This document shows, piece by piece, positions 1-5,303 of a stretch of DNA of 7,838 bases. Position numbers and translations under genes: made by a program. Source of the stretch: Paracoccaceae bacterium (GTDB lineage Bacteria > Pseudomonadota > Alphaproteobacteria > Rhodobacterales > Rhodobacteraceae); NCBI GenBank assembly GCA_007129775.1, contig SKUV01000211.1, positions 1 to 7,838 on the forward strand, in the 5' to 3' direction. Within the stretch, counting starts at the first letter, position 1; every line of letters begins with the position of its first letter. The notes under the pieces are model-generated. The model was not told the DNA's origin. It did no database searches and was given only the letters and a program-made list of their open reading frames with translations.

Positions 1-528
1 GTCGATTTCCGCCTCGGTCCAGGTGTGATAGCCTTCGGGGTTTTCCTTCCTGCGCTCGGCCGCGCGGGCGGGATTGTGCGCCGTCAGCTCGGCACGAATG
101 GCGAAGTTGAAGAGCATCGAAAGGTTTTTCTTCACCGCGTTCTGCGCGGTCGGCCCGGCCTTTTTCGCCATGAGGGCTTCGACATGGCGCACCCCGAAAC
201 GGGCATATGGAAGATCGCCCGCTTCACGGCGCAGCCAGTCTAATTCCCGCCGCAACGTGTCCTTGCGGATCGCGGAAAGGTTCGCATAGCGCGGCGAGCG
301 AAGGTATTGCTCGATCAGCCATCCCAGCGTGCCGAAGGGCGAGCCCTCGCGGACGGCAGGCGTCTTCGAGCCCTCTACCGCCGCTTCATAGGCGGCGCGG
401 AATTCGGCGGAAGCATAGGGGCCGGAAAGATAGGTTGAGAATGCACCTCGCCGGAAGCGCCAACGCACCTTCCCGTGACGGTCGGTCACGCGGGTAACAC
501 CTGGGAAGGGGTTTCGGCGGCGGGTCAT
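1..528 (-). CDS. Tyrosine recombinase/phage-type integrase, N-terminal 176 residues (runs off left edge)
   Basis: The frame is open from an ATG at 528 leftward to base 1, giving 176 codons with no stop. The protein starts MTRRRNPFPGVTRVTDRHGK, a basic N-terminal arm like those that bind arm-type sites. A helical core-binding (SAM-like) domain follows at about residues 66-155, with stretches such as LGWLIEQYLRSPRYANLS, KDTLRRELDWLR, and KNLSMLFNFAIRAELTAHNPA. The last visible residues, YHTWTEAEID, are where the catalytic domain of such integrases usually begins. The catalytic R-H-R-Y residues would lie outside the window, so activity cannot be judged. The start overlaps the stop of the upstream minus-strand gene as ATGA, suggesting translational coupling; no strong Shine-Dalgarno is seen. 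The family call is by recognition of the fold pattern. The element it mobilises, and its attachment site, are not visible here. Confidence 0.85.
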   Translation of the reverse strand, partial: MTRRRNPFPGVTRVTDRHGKVRWRFRRGAFSTYLSGPYASAEFRAAYEAAVEGSKTPAVREGSPFGTLGWLIEQYLRSPRYANLSAIRKDTLRRELDWLRREAGDLPYARFGVRHVEALMAKKAGPTAQNAVKKNLSMLFNFAIRAELTAHNPARAAERRKENPEGYHTWTEAEID

Positions 529-923
529 TTCAGAAGCCGGTCACAAGGGTTGGGGTCATCGTCGCCGGAAGAGGCTGCAAGGCTGAAAATCCGCACAGTG
601 CCATCGCGCGCAACTTCGATCTTCGCCACGGGCACCCCTGCCGCCGTCGCGGCCTTGAGATAGCGTGTCAGATCGGATTGCTTCACGGGCGCGGCACGGT
701 TTGCCCACCATCGCGCATCGTCCATCACGTTGAACCAGGGCGGCATGGGCGAGCCTGCGCCCGATACTTCGCCCCAATGCGCGGCCTCGAAGGTCATCTC
801 GCGGGGCTCGGGGTCGAGGGCGCGAAGAGCTGCGAAGGCGAGCTCGAGAAGCTCTTTCGTCGTCAACCGGACGCGAAGGACGAAGGCGGCGGCGGGCCAT
901 GTCTCCAGGCTTTCATCGCCCAT
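525..923 (-). CDS. Small conserved integrase-associated protein of unknown function, possibly 5'-truncated or fused
   Basis: From the ATG at 923 this encodes 132 residues (MGDESLETWPAAAFVL...PNPCDRLLK); a TTG two codons upstream is an alternative start. The N-terminal half includes FEAAHWGEVSGAGSP and PPWFNVMDDARWWA. The C-terminal half, from about KQSDLTRYLKAATAAGVPVA, ends in an acidic tail. The second half resembles the short proteins of about 60 residues often encoded just before integrases in Rhodobacterales elements; a GTG at that point could once have been a separate start. No enzymatic motif, signal peptide or membrane segment is visible. The stop overlaps the integrase start by 4 bases, so the pair is probably cotranscribed. 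The start codon lies exactly where IS21 homology begins on the other strand, and the upstream ribosome site is weak, so the native 5' end may have been lost. I cannot assign a function. Confidence 0.55.
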   Translation of the reverse strand: MGDESLETWPAAAFVLRVRLTTKELLELAFAALRALDPEPREMTFEAAHWGEVSGAGSPMPPWFNVMDDARWWANRAAPVKQSDLTRYLKAATAAGVPVAKIEVARDGTVRIFSLAASSGDDDPNPCDRLLK

Positions 924-1194
924 GTCCAAGACCGGCGCCGAGCTGCTCTTCGAGATGATCTCCCAGCGCTACGAGCGCGGGGCCACGCTGATCACAAGCA
1001 ATCTGCCCTTCGACGAATGGCCGTTCGCCCGTTCCTTCGGACCAGCGGCAGTCACGGGCTCACCCTTCGGCACCGAACGGCTTACCGGCGCGCTCCTCTA
1101 CCGGTTGACCCACCACGTCAACATCCTTGAGATGAATGGCGAAAGCTATCGCCTCGCGCAAAGCCGGGCGCGTAAGCCCGGCGGCAATACCTGA
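924..1194 (+). pseudogene. istB: istB C-terminal fragment (IS21 transposition helper ATPase), 5'-truncated
   Basis: The frame from 924 reads SKTGAELLFEMISQRYERG, TLITSNLPFDEW, ERLTGALLYRLTHHVNILEM and NGESYRLAQSRARK, ending in TGA at 1194. This is the characteristic end of IstB, the AAA+ helper that works with the IstA transposase; it covers the region around sensor I (ITSNLPF) and the C-terminal lid. The Walker A and Walker B parts are missing because homology begins abruptly at about 922-924. Although an ATG lies at 921, the ~90-residue product could not be a functional ATPase. Between DEW and FGTERLTG there are about 12 residues more than the form I know (DEWTxVFGSERLTG), either a small insertion or a lineage feature. 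A 7-bp hairpin (1163-1169 with 1176-1182) lies near the 3' end. Confidence 0.82.
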
Positions 1195-1308
1195 TCCAAG
1201 GCATCAGACTTGGACCTGACGGTCCAAGGCGGCCAGTCACCCGCCAGCTACATGGAGAGCGCGGCTGACTGGCCGCCGCCCTCCGCAAACGTCTCGCACA
1301 AACCTAAA
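1195..1308 (+). repeat. Structured non-coding tail of the IS21 remnant: overlapping inverted repeats
   Basis: No credible gene lies here. TCCAAG (1195-1200) can pair with CTTGGA (1209-1214). Alternatively CTTGGACC (1209-1216) pairs perfectly with GGTCCAAG (1221-1228) over a 4-base loop; both cannot form together. Immediately after, GGCGGCCAGTCA (1228-1239) is an exact inverted repeat of TGACTGGCCGCC (1266-1277). There is no T-run, so this is not a standard intrinsic terminator. The layout resembles an attenuator or a transcriptional insulator at the IS end, but that is inference from base pairing alone. Confidence 0.6.
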
Positions 1309-1359
1309 GTGGCCCAGTTTTGCGCCGCCCCGTGGCCCAGTTTTACTCCGGCGTTGACA
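1309..1359 (+). repeat. IS21-family right terminal region with duplicated internal 13-mer
   Basis: GTGGCCCAGTTTT occurs at 1309-1321 and again at 1332-1344, 23 bases apart, followed by ACTCCGGCGTTGACA to 1359. IS21-family elements carry several such internal copies at their ends, which serve as transposase-binding sites. The outer boundary is placed at the CA at 1358-1359; the next bases, CTA, are the complement of the neighbouring gene's stop codon. Confidence 0.75.
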
Positions 1360-1803
1360 CTAGCTGCGCCGCAACCGGATCACCACATCCACGCGCGCGA
1401 TCTCCATCCCTTCGGGCGGGTCGGGCAGGCGGGCGAGTTGCAGATCGGCGGCGGGCGCGTCGGTCAGTTCGGCCGTGTCTTCCCAGTAGAAATGGGGGTG
1501 GTCGTCCATCCGCGTGTCGAAATACGACCGGGAGCCATCCACCGTTACCTCCTGCATCAGCCCCGCGTCGCAAAAGGCGCGCAACGTGTTGTAGACCGTG
1601 GCGAGCGAGACGCGATCGCCGCTGGCCTCGGCCGCGGCAAAGAGGCTTTCGGCGGTCACATGGCGATTGCGCCCGTCTCCCACCAGCAAGGCCGCGAGCG
1701 CGGTGCGCTGCCGGGTCGGGCGCAGCCCGCCCTTGGCCAGCCACGCGGTGGCCCGTGCCATGCCTTCGGAAATTGTTCCGGAATGTGCCTGTTCATCCTT
1801 CAT
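1360..1803 (-). CDS. irr: Irr-type iron response regulator, Fur superfamily
   Basis: This encodes a 147-residue transcription factor starting MKDEQAHSGTISEGMARATA. The N-terminal winged helix covers about residues 20-85, with GLRPTRQRTAL and the DNA-recognition helix VSLATVYNTLRAF (65-77). The C-terminal dimerisation and ligand domain contains DGSRSYFDTRMDDHPHFYWED, with His102-Pro-His104 where Irr proteins carry a His cluster used for heme or metal binding. The CxxC zinc-site cysteines of classical Fur are absent (only Cys78 is present), and there is no obvious N-terminal heme-regulatory Cys-Pro motif, which fits an Irr rather than a Fur assignment. Irr represses or activates iron and heme genes according to heme status. 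Its divergent pairing with fabA is a familiar alphaproteobacterial arrangement. The stop TAG (1362-1360) directly touches the IS21 end, so the last residue or stop could have been altered by insertion; overall length appears normal. Confidence 0.87.
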   Translation of the reverse strand: MKDEQAHSGTISEGMARATAWLAKGGLRPTRQRTALAALLVGDGRNRHVTAESLFAAAEASGDRVSLATVYNTLRAFCDAGLMQEVTVDGSRSYFDTRMDDHPHFYWEDTAELTDAPAADLQLARLPDPPEGMEIARVDVVIRLRRS

Positions 1804-1809
1804 GCCTGA

Positions 1810-1838
1810 TGAATAAGCGCTTGGCGCGGAATTTTCAA
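1810..1838 (-). promoter_or_regulatory. Candidate irr promoter, possibly leaderless
   Basis: On the minus strand, TTGAAA (1838-1833) and TATTCA (1815-1810) are separated by 17 bases. The -10-like box ends only 6 bases before the ATG, so transcription would start at or next to the start codon. The upstream ribosome site is weak (CAGG only), which is consistent with a leaderless or near-leaderless mRNA. The -10 match is poor (TAT then mismatches), so this is a candidate only. Confidence 0.35.
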
Positions 1839-1850
1839 TTCCAAAGCGCC
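1823..1850. promoter_or_regulatory. Nested palindrome in the irr-fabA intergenic region, candidate operator
   Basis: GGAATT (1828-1833), a 3-base spacer and AATTCC (1837-1842) form an exact inverted repeat, flanked by GGCGC (1823-1827) and GCGCC (1846-1850) with three extra A bases on the right. It is an AT-rich island in otherwise very GC-rich DNA and overlaps the -35 box proposed for irr. Its size and symmetry suit a dimeric Fur-superfamily operator, so autoregulation by Irr is possible. It is not an exact match to a consensus I can vouch for. Confidence 0.4.
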
Positions 1851-1926
1851 GTTTCGGCCCTGCTCCGGCGGCCGCGGGCGCCCTTCCCTGCGCCGCTGTG
1901 CGCGCGCGGCATCCACCGCGACAGGC

Positions 1927-1955
1927 TTGCGCCGCGCGCGACCGGAGTGCTAGAG
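1927..1955 (+). promoter_or_regulatory. Candidate promoter for fabA-fabB-fabI
   Basis: TTGCGC (1927-1932) and CTAGAG (1950-1955, within GTGCTAGAG) are 17 bases apart. Transcription would begin near 1962, leaving a leader of about 30 bases before fabA. GTGCTAG-like -10 elements are common in GC-rich Rhodobacterales promoters, and the same GTGCTAGGG string precedes the secreted-protein gene downstream. The -10 box is far from the classical consensus. Confidence 0.4.
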
Positions 1956-1993
1956 GGAGCGCGAGCAGGGTTTTTCCGAGGGATATGCAGCAT

Positions 1994-2503
1994 ATGGCCG
2001 GCTTTCCGACGCGTTTCGACCGGGACGACCTCCTGAAATGTGCGCGCGGCGAGTTGTTCGGGCCCGGCAATGCGCAGCTTCCCGAACCGCCGATGCTGAT
2101 GATGGACCGGATCACCGACATCTCGGCCGATGGTGGCCCGCACGGCAAGGGGCATGTGGTGGCGGAATTCGACATCACACCCGATCTGTGGTTCTTTGCC
2201 TGTCACTTTCCCGGCAACCCGATCATGCCCGGCTGTCTGGGGCTGGACGGGCTGTGGCAACTGACCGGGTTCAACCTCGGCTGGCGCGGCTGGCAGGGGC
2301 GTGGCTATGCCCTCGGGGTTGGCGAGGTAAAGCTGACAGGGATGGTCCGTCCCGACCGCAAGCTTCTGACCTATTACGTGGAGTTCACCAAGGCCGTGCA
2401 GACCCGGCGCCTGACCATGGGCGTGGCCGACGGGCGCCTGCTGGCGGATGGCGAGGAAATCTATCAGGTCAGGGATATGAAGGTCGCGCTGTCGACATCC
2501 TGA
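1994..2503 (+). CDS. fabA: 3-hydroxydecanoyl-[ACP] dehydratase/isomerase FabA
   Basis: FabA dehydrates 3-hydroxyacyl-ACP and isomerises trans-2-decenoyl-ACP to cis-3-decenoyl-ACP. This is the branch point for unsaturated fatty acids in the cytosolic type II synthase. The 169-residue product has the family signature LKCARGELFGPGNAQLP, MLMMDRIT, and the active-site stretch FFACHFPGNPIMPGCLGLD. The catalytic His71 and Asp85 are both present, equivalent to His70 and Asp84 of the E. coli enzyme. The length matches the ~170-residue family, so a single hot-dog domain is complete. The start at 1994 (MAGFPTRFDR) was chosen by family alignment. An in-frame ATG at 1985 sits only 2 bases after the GAGGG ribosome site at 1978-1982, too close, while 1994 is 11 bases after it. 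fabB begins 25 bases downstream, consistent with an operon. Confidence 0.95.
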   Translation: MAGFPTRFDRDDLLKCARGELFGPGNAQLPEPPMLMMDRITDISADGGPHGKGHVVAEFDITPDLWFFACHFPGNPIMPGCLGLDGLWQLTGFNLGWRGWQGRGYALGVGEVKLTGMVRPDRKLLTYYVEFTKAVQTRRLTMGVADGRLLADGEEIYQVRDMKVALSTS

Positions 2504-2514
2504 CCCCATCGAAC

Positions 2515-2521
2515 GGAGGAG
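2515..2521 (+). promoter_or_regulatory. Strong ribosome binding site for fabB
   Basis: GGAGGAG lies 7 bases before the fabB ATG at 2529, a near-ideal Shine-Dalgarno that fixes this start. It sits in the 25-base gap after fabA. Confidence 0.8.
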
Positions 2522-2528
2522 TGCGCCC

Positions 2529-3758
2529 ATGCGCCGCGTCGTCGTCACCGGGCTTGGCATCGTCTCGCCCATCGGAAACACCGCCGCCGAGGTGGAGGCC
2601 AGCCTGCGCGCCGGCCGCTCGGGCATCGTCGTTGCCCCGGAATACGCCGAGCGCGGTTTTCGCAGCCAGATCCACGGCACCGCCAAGATCGTGCTGGAGG
2701 ACCACATCGACAAGCGCCAGTTGCGATTCATGGGGCCGGGGGCGGCCTATAACTACATCGCCATGCAACAGGCCATCGCCGATGCGGGGCTGGAAGAGGG
2801 CGATGTGTCGAACCCGCGCACCGGGCTGATCACCGCCTCGGGCGGGCCGTCCACCTCGAATTTCTTTCTGGCCCACAACACGGTTGTGGAAAAGGGCAGC
2901 CCCAAGCGGATGGGCCCCTTCATGGTGACGCGCTGCATGTCGTCGACCAATTCCGCCTGTCTGGCCACGCCCTTCCGCATCAAGGGCGTGAATTACTCCA
3001 TCACCTCGGCCTGTTCGACCTCGGCCCATTGCATCGGCAACGGGGTGGAGCAGATCCAGATGGGCAAGCAGGACATCGTCTTTGCCGGCGGCGGGGAGGA
3101 ACTGGACTGGACGCTGTCTTGCCTGTTCGACGCCATGGGCGCCATGTCGTCGAAATACAACGATACGCCCGAAACGGCGAGCCGCCCCTTCGACGCCACG
3201 CGCGACGGTTTCGTCATCGCCGGTGGCGGCGGCATGCTGGTGCTGGAAGAGCTGGAGCACGCCCGCGCCCGCGGCGCGAAGATCTATGCCGAGGTGACGG
3301 GCTATGGCGCCACTTCGGACGGGCACGACATGGTCGCGCCCTCGGGAGAGGGGGGCGAGCGGTCGATGCGGCTGGCCCTCGGCACGCTGCCGGAGGGGCG
3401 CAGGATCGACTATATCAACGCCCATGGCACCTCGACCCCGGCAGGCGACGTGACCGAGGTGGAGGCGATCCGCCGCATCTTCGGCGCGCAGGACATGCCG
3501 CCCATCGCCTCGACCAAATCCCTGACCGGGCACAGCCTCGGGGCCACCGGCGTGCACGAGGCGATCTATACGCTGCTGATGATGCAGGGCGGTTTCATCG
3601 CGGCCTCGGCCAATGTGACCGAACTGGACCCGGAGCTGAACGCCGGCGAAATCGCCACCGAGTTGCGCGAGGGCGTGACGATCGATTCGGCGCTGTCCAA
3701 CAGCTTCGGCTTCGGCGGCACCAACGCGACGCTGGTCTTCAGCGCGATGCGCGACTAG
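2529..3758 (+). CDS. fabB: 3-oxoacyl-[ACP] synthase I FabB
   Basis: FabB condenses malonyl-ACP with acyl-ACP, including the cis-3-decenoyl-ACP made by FabA, and so elongates unsaturated chains. The 409-residue product is the full length of the family (E. coli FabB has 406). It begins MRRVVVTGLGIVSPIGNT, the usual thiolase-fold start. The nucleophile Cys162 lies in SITSACSTSAHCIGNG, His299 in NAHGTSTPAGD, and Lys330 and His335 in STKSLTGHSLGATG, so the Cys-His-His triad and the supporting Lys are intact. The glycine-rich end NSFGFGGTNATL is also present. The sequence MGPFMVTRCMSSTNSACLA around residue 128-145 favours FabB over FabF, and the adjacent fabA strengthens that choice. The gene is co-directional with fabA and fabI, with 25-base gaps on both sides, so cotranscription is likely. 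Confidence 0.95.
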   Translation: MRRVVVTGLGIVSPIGNTAAEVEASLRAGRSGIVVAPEYAERGFRSQIHGTAKIVLEDHIDKRQLRFMGPGAAYNYIAMQQAIADAGLEEGDVSNPRTGLITASGGPSTSNFFLAHNTVVEKGSPKRMGPFMVTRCMSSTNSACLATPFRIKGVNYSITSACSTSAHCIGNGVEQIQMGKQDIVFAGGGEELDWTLSCLFDAMGAMSSKYNDTPETASRPFDATRDGFVIAGGGGMLVLEELEHARARGAKIYAEVTGYGATSDGHDMVAPSGEGGERSMRLALGTLPEGRRIDYINAHGTSTPAGDVTEVEAIRRIFGAQDMPPIASTKSLTGHSLGATGVHEAIYTLLMMQGGFIAASANVTELDPELNAGEIATELREGVTIDSALSNSFGFGGTNATLVFSAMRD

Positions 3759-3783
3759 GGCCACAAGAAGGGGGAGCGGGGCA

Positions 3784-4572
3784 ATGGCCGGCTGGATGCA
3801 GGGCAAGCGCGGTCTGATCATGGGCGTGGCCAACGAACGCTCCATCGCATGGGGTATCGCCAAGGCGATGGCCGACGAGGGCGCGGAACTGGCGTTTTCC
3901 CATCAGGGCGAGGCGTTCGGCAGACGGGTGGCGCCGCTGGCCGAAAGCGTGGGCTCGGATTTCCTGCTGGATGTGGATGTGGCCGACGAGGCCAGCATGG
4001 AGGCCGCCTTTGCCGCGCTGGCCGATCGCTGGGGCAGCCTCGATTTCGCCGTCCACGCCATCGCCTATTCGGACAAGGCGGAGCTGACGGGGCGCTTCGT
4101 CAACACCAGCCGGGCCAATTTCCAGACCTCGCTGACGATCTCGTGTTATTCCTTCATCGAGGTGGCGCGCCGGGCCGCGCCGCTGATGCCGCAGGGCGGC
4201 ACGCTGCTGACGCTGACCTATCAGGGCTCGAACCGGGTCACGCCCTTCTACAACGTGATGGGGGTGGCCAAGGCCGCGCTGGAATCGTCGGTGCGCTATC
4301 TGGCCAACGATCTGGGCCCCGATGGCATCCGCGTGAACGCGATCTCGCCCGGCCCGATGAAGACGCTGGCGGGTGCGGCCATCGGCGGTGCACGCCGCAC
4401 CTACCGCCAGACCGAGATGAACGCGCCATTGCGCACCAATGCCGCGCTCGATGCGGTGGGCGGCACTGCGGTCTATCTGGCCTCCGATTACGGGCGCCAC
4501 ACCACGGGCGAGATCATCCGGGTGGATGGCGGCTATCACGTCATCGGCATGCCGCAACGCGAGAATATCTGA
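3784..4572 (+). CDS. fabI: Enoyl-[ACP] reductase (NADH) FabI
   Basis: FabI performs the last step of each elongation cycle, reducing trans-2-enoyl-ACP. It is a short-chain dehydrogenase-type Rossmann enzyme. The 262-residue product equals E. coli FabI in length. It shows the FabI-specific cofactor motif GVANERSIAWGIA (14-26) and the catalytic pair Tyr156 and Lys163 in YNVMGVAK, with Tyr146 also conserved, all at the E. coli numbering. VNAISPGPMKTLA (184-196) matches the substrate-binding loop, and the C-terminal GGYHVIGM is typical. In HAIAYSDKAELTGRF the residue equivalent to E. coli Gly93 is Ala94; that position lines the triclosan/diazaborine pocket. The ATG at 3784 is preceded by GGGGGAG at 3770-3776 with a 7-base spacer. 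As the last gene of the fab set, it is followed by a 187-base intergenic region containing a palindrome. Confidence 0.94.
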   Translation: MAGWMQGKRGLIMGVANERSIAWGIAKAMADEGAELAFSHQGEAFGRRVAPLAESVGSDFLLDVDVADEASMEAAFAALADRWGSLDFAVHAIAYSDKAELTGRFVNTSRANFQTSLTISCYSFIEVARRAAPLMPQGGTLLTLTYQGSNRVTPFYNVMGVAKAALESSVRYLANDLGPDGIRVNAISPGPMKTLAGAAIGGARRTYRQTEMNAPLRTNAALDAVGGTAVYLASDYGRHTTGEIIRVDGGYHVIGMPQRENI

Positions 4573-4603
4573 CCGCCTGATTCGTCTCCCACAGGTTGCT
4601 CAC

Positions 4604-4619
4604 GCCCGCAGCTGCGGGC
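4604..4619. terminator. Palindromic hairpin after fabI, weak terminator candidate
   Basis: GCCCGCAGCTGCGGGC is a perfect 16-base palindrome located 32 bases after the fabI stop. It could fold as a GC-rich stem, but almost no bases are left for a loop and no T-run follows. It may mark the end of the fab transcript through a Rho-dependent or pausing mechanism, or be a protein-binding site. The rest of the 4573-4759 gap holds only the promoter candidate near 4692-4718. Confidence 0.3.
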
Positions 4620-4691
4620 AGATCGGCGCCGCCGGCCGCAGAATTGATCGGTTATGAGGGCAGCGACCCGGCTCCGGCACGGCACGGCTAT

Positions 4692-4718
4692 TTGCGCGCC
4701 CTGCGAAGCGTGCTAGGG
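4692..4718 (+). promoter_or_regulatory. Candidate promoter for the secreted-protein gene
   Basis: TTGCGC (4692-4697) and the GTGCTAGGG string (CTAGGG at 4713-4718) are 15 bases apart, or 16 if TTTGCG is taken as the -35 box. The same pair of strings precedes fabA with better spacing. AAGGGACAGG at about 4742-4751 could serve as the ribosome site for the ATG at 4760. Confidence 0.3.
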
Positions 4719-4759
4719 GCTATCCCATTCCGATCAGCCATAAGGGACAGGTTCACACC

Positions 4760-5227
4760 ATGGCACGCCCGCTTTCCGACATTGCCGGCCGCACGGCTTC
4801 GCTGGCCGCCACGGCGGCGCTTTGCGCAGCGCCCCTCCTTTCCACCCCGGCCCAGGCCGAAGGCAGCGACGGCCCGACCGGCAGCTTCGCGCTGGAACTC
4901 AACAATCTCGAAGATATCGACGGCGCCTGCCGGCTGAGCTTTGTCGCCAACAACCGCACCGGCGTGGCGCTGGAACAGACCTCTTACGAAGTGGTGGTCT
5001 TCGACGATGCCGGCGCGGTCGCGCAGCGTCTGATCCTCGAATTCGGCCGCCTGCCCGAGGACAAGACCAAGGTGGTGCAGTTCCTGCTCGACCGGGGCTG
5101 CGACCGGATCTCGCGGCTTCTGCTCAACGATGTGGAGGAATGCACCGCCAGCGATGGCGCGGCAGTGCCCTATTGCCTCGATGCGCTCGACACCAGCGCG
5201 CGCGTGGATGTGATGTTCGGCGCCTGA
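4760..5227 (+). CDS. Secreted small protein of unknown function with four cysteines
   Basis: This is a 155-residue protein with a clear Sec-type signal peptide: basic start MARPLSDIAGR, hydrophobic core ASLAATAALCAAPLL, and cleavage site AQA-EG after residue 33. The mature part of about 122 residues is predicted periplasmic. It contains FALELNNLEDIDGACRLSF and VANNRTG, then a beta-rich stretch around YEVVVFDDAGAV, then KTKVVQFLLDRGCDRISRLL. The mature cysteines are Cys57, Cys114, Cys128 and Cys139, an even number that could form two disulfides. I do not recognise a named family. The pattern of a beta-sandwich-like domain that shields an unpaired segment is speculation. It is co-directional with the exbB-exbD-exbD-tonB set, 76 bases upstream of exbB. 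A strong inverted repeat lies in that gap, so it may be the first gene of the operon or a separately controlled partner. Confidence 0.75.
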   Translation: MARPLSDIAGRTASLAATAALCAAPLLSTPAQAEGSDGPTGSFALELNNLEDIDGACRLSFVANNRTGVALEQTSYEVVVFDDAGAVAQRLILEFGRLPEDKTKVVQFLLDRGCDRISRLLLNDVEECTASDGAAVPYCLDALDTSARVDVMFGA

Positions 5228-5245
5228 TCCGGCAGCCCCCGCCCC

Positions 5246-5286
5246 GCCGCGGCCCGGCCCGCCCCAAAGGCGCCCCGGGCCGCGGC
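5246..5286. terminator. Strong GC hairpin between the secreted-protein gene and exbB
   Basis: GCCGCGGCCCGG (5246-5257) and CCGGGCCGCGGC (5275-5286) are exact 12-base inverted repeats around a 17-base loop. No T-run follows, so it is not a classical intrinsic terminator. It may act as a partial terminator, a processing or mRNA-stability element between the two genes, or reduce exbB translation, since it ends only 17 bases before that ATG. Confidence 0.45.
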
Positions 5287-5303
5287 CTGCAAGAGTTTCC
5301 CCG

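Larger units (their letters stand above)
922..1359 (+). mobile_element. 3' remnant of an IS21-family insertion sequence
   Basis: This stretch contains the C-terminal part of an IstB helper ATPase, a non-coding tail rich in inverted repeats, and a terminal segment ending ...GCGTTGACA at 1359. Read from the outside, the end is TGTCAACGCCGGAG, starting with the TG typical of IS21-family ends. Two copies of GTGGCCCAGTTTT lie just inside it, matching the multiple terminal repeats of the family. The transposase gene istA, most of istB and the other end are absent to the left; homology stops abruptly near 922-924. The element is therefore a truncated, immobile remnant, and a target-site duplication cannot be checked. 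It abuts integrase-associated genes on one side and the Irr-type regulator gene on the other. Confidence 0.8.

Noticed and set aside
678..1130. Plus-strand frames across 678-1130 as separate genes
   Set aside because: They are antisense to the integrase-associated gene or out of frame with istB, and show no recognisable domain.
1898..1993. Longer FabA start at 1898 or 1985
   Set aside because: The extra residues are Arg-rich and unlike FabA. The region contains the promoter candidate, and the 1985 ATG is too close to the GAGGG site.
1804..2178. N-terminal extension of the irr frame to 2178
   Set aside because: It would overlap fabA antisense and the intergenic palindrome, and Irr-family proteins are about 140-150 residues; the ATG at 1803 gives 147.
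2469..3863. A 464-codon minus-strand frame across fabB
   Set aside because: It is antisense to an intact fabB with all catalytic residues; His/Gly/Arg-rich shadow frames are usual in GC-rich genomes.
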